From Myxococcales bacterium (lineage in GTDB: Bacteria > Myxococcota_A > Bradymonadia > UBA7976 > UBA1532), in contig JACKDN010000040.1 of the NCBI GenBank assembly GCA_020633465.1, positions 1 to 64,000 of the forward strand: DNA of 64,000 nt. The letters are read 5' to 3'. The translations under genes and the position numbers were made by a program. The notes under the pieces were generated by a model. That model had not been told where the DNA came from and did no database searches. It saw only the letters and a list, made by a program, of their open reading frames with translations. Positions 58,399-64,000 of the stretch are shown here, piece after piece (the first letter of the stretch is position 1; every line of letters starts with the position of its first letter).

Positions 58399-59315
58399 AC
58401 GACCTTCGACCGCCGCGCGGCCTGGGCGCCCTGCTGTTCGCGTCGGCCGCGCTGGCCGCCTGCGCGTCGGCCCAGGGCGAAGACAAGGTGTCGCTGAGCG
58501 ATCCGCCGACGCCGCCCGCCGCGGCGCCCGCGCCGGCGCAGCCCGCCGCGCCCGCGCCCGCGCCGCCCACCGAGCCCGGCGTGCTGCGCCTGACCGGCAT
58601 CACGCGGCCGCCGCGCGTCTCGGCCGTCTCGGCCCGGGGCGCCGGCCTGCTGAAGTCGATCAGCGTCGACGAGGGCGACTACGTCGAGGCCGGCGCGACC
58701 ATCGCCCGGCTCGACGCCACGCACGTCGATCTGCAGCAGCGCCACGCGCGCGCCCAGCTGAAGGCCGCCGAGGTGCAGCTGGCCGCGGCCACGCGCGAGC
58801 AGGATCGCATGAGCAAGCTGGCCGGGATGAAGGCGACGCCGCAGGCCAACGTGGATCGCGCCGAGACCAGCGCCGAGGCCGCCGCGGCGCAGGTCGAGCT
58901 GGCCAAGGTGGGCCTGGCGATGGCCCGGCAGGCCGAGCGCGACGCCGAGGTGAAGGCGCCCTTCGCCGGCGTGGTGCTGCAGCGCATGAAGGCGCCCGGC
59001 GAGTGGGTCGCGACCACGCCGCCGGCGCCGCTGGTGCAGCTGGCGCAGGTGCAGCCGATGGAGCTGCGCGTGGACGTGCCCGAGCCCTTCCTGGCGCGGA
59101 TCGCGGCCGGGCAGACCCTGCAGGTGACGCTGACGGCGCTCGGCCGCGCCGAGACGGCGACCATCACGCGGGTGCTGCCCGAGGTGAAGGCCGCGACGCG
59201 CACCTTCACCGTGGTGGCCGAGCTGCCCAACGCCGCGCGCGACATCCCCGTGGGCACCTTCGCCGAGGTCGAGCTGCGCCCGGCCCCGGCGCCCGCCGCC
59301 GAGGCCGGACGATGA
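58395..59315 (+). CDS. RND efflux periplasmic adaptor lipoprotein
   Basis: This 306-residue membrane-fusion protein has a lipobox A-A-L-A-A-C (Cys 23) and an Ala/Pro linker. The barrel-sandwich half (G-A-G-L-L-K-S-I-S-V-D-E-G-D-Y-V) is followed by a helical hairpin, the second half (V-K-A-P-F-A-G-V-V) and a beta-barrel. It bridges pump and TolC-like channel. It is shorter than AcrA (about 397) because the membrane-proximal domain is reduced. ATGA overlaps on both sides. Confidence 0.92.
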   Translation: MNDLRPPRGLGALLFASAALAACASAQGEDKVSLSDPPTPPAAAPAPAQPAAPAPAPPTEPGVLRLTGITRPPRVSAVSARGAGLLKSISVDEGDYVEAGATIARLDATHVDLQQRHARAQLKAAEVQLAAATREQDRMSKLAGMKATPQANVDRAETSAEAAAAQVELAKVGLAMARQAERDAEVKAPFAGVVLQRMKAPGEWVATTPPAPLVQLAQVQPMELRVDVPEPFLARIAAGQTLQVTLTALGRAETATITRVLPEVKAATRTFTVVAELPNAARDIPVGTFAEVELRPAPAPAAEAGR

Positions 59316-62300
59316 AGCTCGCCGACGTCAGCATCGACCGCGCGGTCACCGCGGCCGTGCTCAACATCGCGCTCATCGTGCTGGGCGTCGTGGCCTACCC
59401 GCGCATCGGCGTCGACCTGTTCCCCCAGGTCGACCTGCCGGTCACGACGGTCACCGCGGTCTACCCCGGCGCCGATCCCGGCGTGGTCGAGACCAAGGTG
59501 ATCGACAAGCTCGAGGAGGCGATCAACACCGTCTCGGGCGTCGACACCCTGCGCTCGGTCAGCCTCGAGAACGTCGGCCAGGTGATCGTCCAGTTCGAGC
59601 TCGAGCGCGACATCGATCAGGCAGCCCAGGACGTGCGCGACAAGGTGTCGTCGGTGCTGGGCGAGCTGCCCTCGGATCTCGAGCCGCCCATCGTCGAGAA
59701 GTTCGACGTCGGGGCGGCCCCGATCCTGACGCTGGTGGTCGCGGCGGACGCGCCCCTGCGCGAGGTCACGCGGGTGGCCGACGACGTCGTGAAGGCGGCG
59801 ATGCAGTCCCTGTCCGGCGTCGGGTCGATCGACCTCGTGGGCGGGCGCGAGCGCGAGATCCACGTCGAGCTGCTGCGCGACAAGCTGGCCTGGTACCACC
59901 TGACACCCGAGGACGTCGCGCGCGCCATCGCCGCGCAGAACCTCGAGATCCCCGGCGGCCGCATCGACACCGGCCTCACCGAGTGGTCGGTGAAGACCAA
60001 GGGCGAGGTCGGCTCGGCCGCCGCCCTGGCCGATCTCACCGTGACCACCCTCGGCGGCGTGCCCACGCGGCTGCGCGACGTGGCGCGGGTGACCGACGCC
60101 GAGGAGGAGGCGCGCTCGTCGTCGAACCTGGACGGCCGCACCGCCGTCAGCCTGGTGGTGCGCAAGCAGTCCGGCGCCAACACCGTCGCCGTCGCCCACG
60201 CCGTGAAGGACAAGCTGGCCGCGCTGAGCGATCGGCTGCCCGAAGGCTTCACCGCCGAGGTGGCCATCGACAACAGCCTGTTCATCGAGGCGTCGATCAA
60301 CGACGTCAACTTCGACCTGCTTTTCGGCGCGATGCTGACCGTGCTGATCATCCTGCTGTTCCTGCGGGACTGGCGCGCGACGCTCATCGCGGCGGTGGCG
60401 CTGCCCACGTCGGTCATCGCCACGCTGGCCTTCATCCAGACCATGGGCTTCACCTTCAACAACATGACGATGCTGGCGCTGACGCTGTCGGTGGGCATCC
60501 TCATCGACGACGCGATCGTGGTCATCGAGAACATCCACCGGCACCTCGAGATGGGGAAGGGGGTGCGCCAGGCCGCGCGCGAGGCCACCGCCGAGATCGG
60601 CCTGGCCGTCATGGCCATCACCGCGGCGATCATCGCGGTGTTCGTGCCGGTGGCCGTGATGGAGGGCATCATCGGCCGCTTCTTCTTCCAGTTCGGCCTG
60701 ACCGTCAGCTTCGCGGTGGCGGTGTCGCTGCTGGTCAGCTTCACGCTGACGCCGATGCTGTCGTCGCGCTTCCTGAAGAGCCAGCACGGCGGCCGCTTCT
60801 TCGTGTCGCGGTGGATCGAGGCGGCGCTGACCGGCGTCGAGCGCGTCTACACGGCGACCGTCCGGTTCGCCCTGCGCCACCGCCTGCTGACCGTGCTGGC
60901 TGCCATCGGTGTGTTCGCGTCGTCGCTGTATCTGTTGAAGTTCGTCGACAAGGAGTTCCTGCCGCCCGAGGACCGGGGCGAGCTGACGGTCAAGTTCGAG
61001 CTGCCGGCCGGCGCCTCGCTCGAGGCCAGCCAGCGCTTCGCCGCCGACCTCGCCCGCGACATCGGCCGGACGCCCGGCGTGACGTCGATGCTCACCAGCA
61101 TCGGCGGCGGCGCGCAGGGGCAGGTGAACCAGGGCGAGATCCACGTCGCGCTCGTCGACCGCCACGCCCGCGACTACACGACGACGCAGGCGATCAACCA
61201 CATCCGCCAAGCGCTGGGCGATCGCAGCCCGGCGCTGGTGTCGGTCGAGCCCGTGCGCGCCATCTCGGGCGGCGGCAACCGCGGCCAGGAGGTGCAGTTC
61301 GACCTGCGCGGCACCGACTACGACCAGCTGAACGCCGCCGCGACGGCGCTGCAGGACGCCATGCGAGAGGCTGGCGGCTACGTCGACATCGACTCGACCT
61401 ACCGCGGCGGCAAGCCGGAGCTTCGGCTCGAGATCGACCGCGAGCGGGCCGCCGCGCTCGGCGTGCCCGCCGCCACCATCGCGACCACCGTGCGCATGCT
61501 GGTGGCCGGCGAGAAGGTGTCCGAGGTGCCCATCGAGGGGGAGCGTTACGACGTGCGGGTGCGCCTGCCGCCAAATCAGCGCGGCAGCGCGGCGGACATC
61601 GATCGCATCAAGGTGCGCGCCACGACCGGCCAGCTGGTCGACCTCGCCAACGTGGTGCGGGTGACCGAGGGCGTCGGCCCCGCGCAGATCGAGCGGGCGG
61701 CGCGCCAGCGTCAGGTGACGGTGCTGGCGAACCTGGACGGCAAGACGCTCGGCGAGGCCGTGGGCGAGATCGAGGGCTTCGCCAAGGCGCACGTGCCGGC
61801 GACGATCAACACCTCGTGGGCCGGCCGCGCCGAGACGATGAAGGACAGCATGAAGGCGATGGTGACCGCGCTGCTGCTGGCGATCGTGCTCGTCTACCTG
61901 ATCCTCGCGGCCCAGTTCGAGAGCTTCGTGCACCCCTTCACCATCATGCTGTCGCTGCCGCTGGCGCTGGTCGGCGCCTTCGGTGGCCTGTGGCTGGCGG
62001 GCATGTCGCTCAACATCTTCAGCATGATCGGCCTGATCATGCTCATCGGCCTGGTCACCAAGAACGCCGTGCTGCTGGTGGACTACACCAACGTGCTGCG
62101 GGCCGAGGGGCGCGCGCTGATGGACGCGCTGGTCGAGGCCGGGCGGGTGCGGCTGCGGCCCATCCTGATGACCACCGCGGCGATGATCGGCGGCATGGTG
62201 CCGGTGGCGTTGGCGAAGTCGCTGGGCGGCGAGCAGCGGGCGCCCATGGCCATCGCGGTCATCGGCGGTCTGCTGACGTCGACGGTGCTGACGCTGGTGG

Positions 62301-62386
62301 TGGTGCCGGTGGTCTACTCGCTGATGTCGCGGCGGCGCCGCGAGGCGGCTGGCCCCGCCCCCGCGCAGGAGCCGGCGACCGCCTGA
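59312..62386 (+). CDS. RND efflux pump, AcrB/MdtB family
   Basis: This 1024-residue proton-driven exporter has twelve membrane segments. TM4 includes L-S-V-G-I-L-I-D-D-A-I-V-V-I-E-N, with the proton-relay Asp pair, and the repeat later shows L-V-T-K-N-A-V-L-L-V-D-Y. Periplasmic loops have the usual porter domains, such as V-Y-P-G-A-D-P-G-V-V-E. It likely exports drugs, lipids or siderophores; the closest type is the HAE1 group. No substrate can be read from sequence. It ends the TetR operon. Confidence 0.94.
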   Translation: MKLADVSIDRAVTAAVLNIALIVLGVVAYPRIGVDLFPQVDLPVTTVTAVYPGADPGVVETKVIDKLEEAINTVSGVDTLRSVSLENVGQVIVQFELERDIDQAAQDVRDKVSSVLGELPSDLEPPIVEKFDVGAAPILTLVVAADAPLREVTRVADDVVKAAMQSLSGVGSIDLVGGREREIHVELLRDKLAWYHLTPEDVARAIAAQNLEIPGGRIDTGLTEWSVKTKGEVGSAAALADLTVTTLGGVPTRLRDVARVTDAEEEARSSSNLDGRTAVSLVVRKQSGANTVAVAHAVKDKLAALSDRLPEGFTAEVAIDNSLFIEASINDVNFDLLFGAMLTVLIILLFLRDWRATLIAAVALPTSVIATLAFIQTMGFTFNNMTMLALTLSVGILIDDAIVVIENIHRHLEMGKGVRQAAREATAEIGLAVMAITAAIIAVFVPVAVMEGIIGRFFFQFGLTVSFAVAVSLLVSFTLTPMLSSRFLKSQHGGRFFVSRWIEAALTGVERVYTATVRFALRHRLLTVLAAIGVFASSLYLLKFVDKEFLPPEDRGELTVKFELPAGASLEASQRFAADLARDIGRTPGVTSMLTSIGGGAQGQVNQGEIHVALVDRHARDYTTTQAINHIRQALGDRSPALVSVEPVRAISGGGNRGQEVQFDLRGTDYDQLNAAATALQDAMREAGGYVDIDSTYRGGKPELRLEIDRERAAALGVPAATIATTVRMLVAGEKVSEVPIEGERYDVRVRLPPNQRGSAADIDRIKVRATTGQLVDLANVVRVTEGVGPAQIERAARQRQVTVLANLDGKTLGEAVGEIEGFAKAHVPATINTSWAGRAETMKDSMKAMVTALLLAIVLVYLILAAQFESFVHPFTIMLSLPLALVGAFGGLWLAGMSLNIFSMIGLIMLIGLVTKNAVLLVDYTNVLRAEGRALMDALVEAGRVRLRPILMTTAAMIGGMVPVALAKSLGGEQRAPMAIAVIGGLLTSTVLTLVVVPVVYSLMSRRRREAAGPAPAQEPATA

Positions 62387-62391
62387 CCCCG

Positions 62392-62420
62392 GTGACAGTC
62401 GCGCGGGCGCCGTCTATCGT
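62392..62420 (+). promoter_or_regulatory. Candidate promoter GTGACA-N17-TATCGT
   Basis: GTGACA (62392-62397) and TATCGT (62415-62420) have 17-base spacing and match sigma70-type boxes well for this GC level. It lies six bases after the pump stop and 30 bases before the next ATG, separating the last gene from the efflux operon. Confidence 0.55.
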
Positions 62421-62450
62421 GGCGCCCTCGCTGTCGCCGGAGCGCCCTTC

Positions 62451-64000
62451 ATGCAGGTCCGCCTGATCACGCCGCACAAGAAGCTGGGCAAGCTGGTCCA
62501 GCGCCACCTGACCGACGCCGGGCACGACGTCGACGTGGTCGAGGCCGAGGCCGAGGTGTGCGCCCTGCGCTACGCGGAGGGCCAGCCGCTCGACGCGCTC
62601 GGCCCGCTGGTCGCCTGCGTCGAGCCGCTGCAGCCCAAGGTCGACGTCGTGGCGCTCGAGGGCGCCGACGCCGAGCTGCTGCTGGGTGACGGCGGCGGCT
62701 TCGAGCGCTGGGACCTGAAGATCCACACGCCGGACGTCCAGGTCGGCAAGCGCCTGAAGAAGATCGGCCGCAGCCTGGGCTTCGACGACTGCGAGGTCGA
62801 GGCCGAGCGGGTGACCGATCCGCGCGTCGAGTACGGCGGCGCGTCGCCCTTCGCGCGCCAGGTGGTGCGCTTCCTGGCGCGCCTCGAGGGCGTGCGGGCG
62901 CGCGAGCACAAGCGCTGGGGCGAGGACGACAACGACCTGTGGCTGTACCTCGACGCGCCGCTGCGCGACGGCGAGTCGCCGGGCGCGCGGCACCCGGTGG
63001 TCATCGAGGGCGACGACTACGCCCAGGTGTTCGCGCTGAAGGCGCGGCTCGAGGCCGCCGGCTTCGAGGCGGTCGAGACGCGCGCCCTCGACCCCGAGGC
63101 GCCGCGCCGCTTCGGGCTGGCGCCCGGACCGCTGGCCCACGATCCCGCCCTGTTCGCGACGCTGGGCGAGGTCGTCAAGGGCATGCTCTTCGAGGCCGAC
63201 GTCGACCCCATGCGGCACCCGCTGATGCCGCTGAGCGAGGACGGGCCGCTGGTGCGGCTGCCCCTGGGCGCGCACGCCGCCGGGACGCTGGCCAGCTACG
63301 CGGGCGACTTCCCCGATCGCTGGGACCTGGTCGTGCGCGCCGACACCGCCGAGGCCGCCACCGCGTTGCGCGACGGGCTGCTGGCCGCGGGCTACCCGCG
63401 GGTGCGCACCGAGGCCCTGCCCACCGACGCGCTGGGCGTGACGATCACGGTCGGCGACGCGGCGGACAGCGCGTCGGTGGTGGACGCCGTGCGCCTCGTC
63501 GTCGCGCGCGTCATCGACGATCTCACCGGCCGCGCGCTCGAGCCGCCGGTCGCCCGCGCGCTGCCCACCGGCGACGCGCGCGTGCTGATCGACGTGCCCA
63601 CCGAGGCCTTCACCGGCGAGGGGCTGCGCCGCCGCGTCGCGGCCGCCTGCGGCAACTGGGAGTTGACCTTCCACTGCGCCGACGCCAAGGACCACGGCGA
63701 CCTGATCGCCGAGCTGCGCGGCCTGAGCTTCAAGGAGTTCAGCGTCAGCACCGAGGAGGTCGACGAGCCCCACCTGCGCTACGGCGGCGCGCCCATCGGG
63801 CTGGTGGCGTACATCGCCGACCGCGTGCGCGAGACGACCGGCCAGACGCTGGCGCTGCGCAAGGCCTGGGACGACGACGACGACGACCTGTGGATCTACG
63901 TGCTGCGACCCGACGCCGCGGCGGCGCAGGTCGAGACGCCGCCGGTGGATCTGCGGCCGTGGCTGGCCCTGGACGAGGCGGCGGAGCGCGCGCCCTTCAT
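62451..64000 (+). CDS. Duplicated acidic protein, unknown function (3' end outside window)
   Basis: At least 516 residues, cytoplasmic, no signal. Two related segments occur: residues about 110-180 with V-E-Y-G-G-A-S-P, then R-W-G-E-D-D-N-D-L-W-L-Y-L; and about 430-485 with R-Y-G-G-A-P-I-G, then W-D-D-D-D-D-D-L-W-I-Y-V. So the protein arose by internal duplication, with a D/N-D-L-W-x-Y motif conserved in each half. The acidic clusters may bind a metal. I do not recognise the family. It has its own promoter after the efflux operon. Confidence 0.75.
   Translation, partial: MQVRLITPHKKLGKLVQRHLTDAGHDVDVVEAEAEVCALRYAEGQPLDALGPLVACVEPLQPKVDVVALEGADAELLLGDGGGFERWDLKIHTPDVQVGKRLKKIGRSLGFDDCEVEAERVTDPRVEYGGASPFARQVVRFLARLEGVRAREHKRWGEDDNDLWLYLDAPLRDGESPGARHPVVIEGDDYAQVFALKARLEAAGFEAVETRALDPEAPRRFGLAPGPLAHDPALFATLGEVVKGMLFEADVDPMRHPLMPLSEDGPLVRLPLGAHAAGTLASYAGDFPDRWDLVVRADTAEAATALRDGLLAAGYPRVRTEALPTDALGVTITVGDAADSASVVDAVRLVVARVIDDLTGRALEPPVARALPTGDARVLIDVPTEAFTGEGLRRRVAAACGNWELTFHCADAKDHGDLIAELRGLSFKEFSVSTEEVDEPHLRYGGAPIGLVAYIADRVRETTGQTLALRKAWDDDDDDLWIYVLRPDAAAAQVETPPVDLRPWLALDEAAERAPF

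Noticed and set aside
58679..61933. Long minus-strand frame opposite the RND pump
   Set aside because: His/Arg/Asp-rich mirror of the AcrB-type gene with no family likeness; the plus-strand pump is unambiguous.
1..64000. tRNA, rRNA and integrase-type attachment sites
   Set aside because: I looked for CCA-ended cloverleaf patterns, rRNA cores and integrase motifs by eye and saw none. A covariance-model scan would be decisive.

Overview
This 64 kb window is very GC-rich (about 70-75% by eye) and densely coded. Genes lie on both strands in short operons whose neighbours mostly overlap by 1-4 bases (ATGA, GTGA or TGATG). Several features suggest a Myxococcota-type bacterium, probably a draft or metagenome assembly: many lipoproteins with Gly/Ala/Asp-rich linkers after the lipobox, Cys-rich EGF-like repeats, FG-GAP and cadherin-like surface proteins, a RecBCD set and an RND efflux operon. 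The assignment is an inference; there is no rRNA or marker gene to test it. I saw no tRNA, rRNA, CRISPR array, prophage or intact insertion sequence.

Layout. 1-2.3 kb: two coupled envelope genes, one a Cys-rich lipoprotein with a LAS-type metallopeptidase domain. 2.6-5.6 kb: an ABC system pairing a LolD/MacB-like ATPase and FtsX-like permease with a zinc-type (ZnuA-like) binding lipoprotein; both internal gene junctions carry tandem duplications. 5.6-11 kb: small lipoprotein, conserved small protein, TldD/TldE, and a SprT-like/DUF2786 protein. 11-17 kb, minus strand: DJ-1/PfpI protein, hemerythrin, RsuA-type pseudouridine synthase, RsmC-like methyltransferase, a nucleotidyltransferase/HTH pair resembling a type IV toxin-antitoxin, and a TPR protein. 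17-19.6 kb: frameshifted lipoprotein, small membrane protein, a palindromic MITE-like element and a rhomboid protease.

19.6-38.4 kb is a DNA-repair island: a divergent RecC-like protein, an Rpn-family nuclease (PF04754), then five coupled genes sbcD-sbcC-recC-recB-recD. This puts hairpin/end-processing (SbcCD type) and resection (RecBCD type) in one apparent transcription unit, plus an extra RecC paralogue. It is the most interesting block here.

38-49 kb: small envelope proteins, a beta-carbonic anhydrase, and an operon of a giant FG-GAP/RTX/cadherin lipoprotein, a second FG-GAP protein and a hemerythrin. 49-56 kb: universal stress protein, FlgO/CsgG-like lipoprotein, cytochrome c lipoprotein, exported pirin, PlsC acyltransferase and a molybdopterin oxidoreductase. 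56-62.4 kb: a TetR-controlled RND efflux operon (TetR, TolC-like, adaptor, pump). The window ends inside a duplicated acidic protein of unknown function.

Caution: at least three genes (and possibly a fourth, at its start) are interrupted by frame changes that nearly all look like single-base losses. This suggests residual sequencing error more than gene decay.
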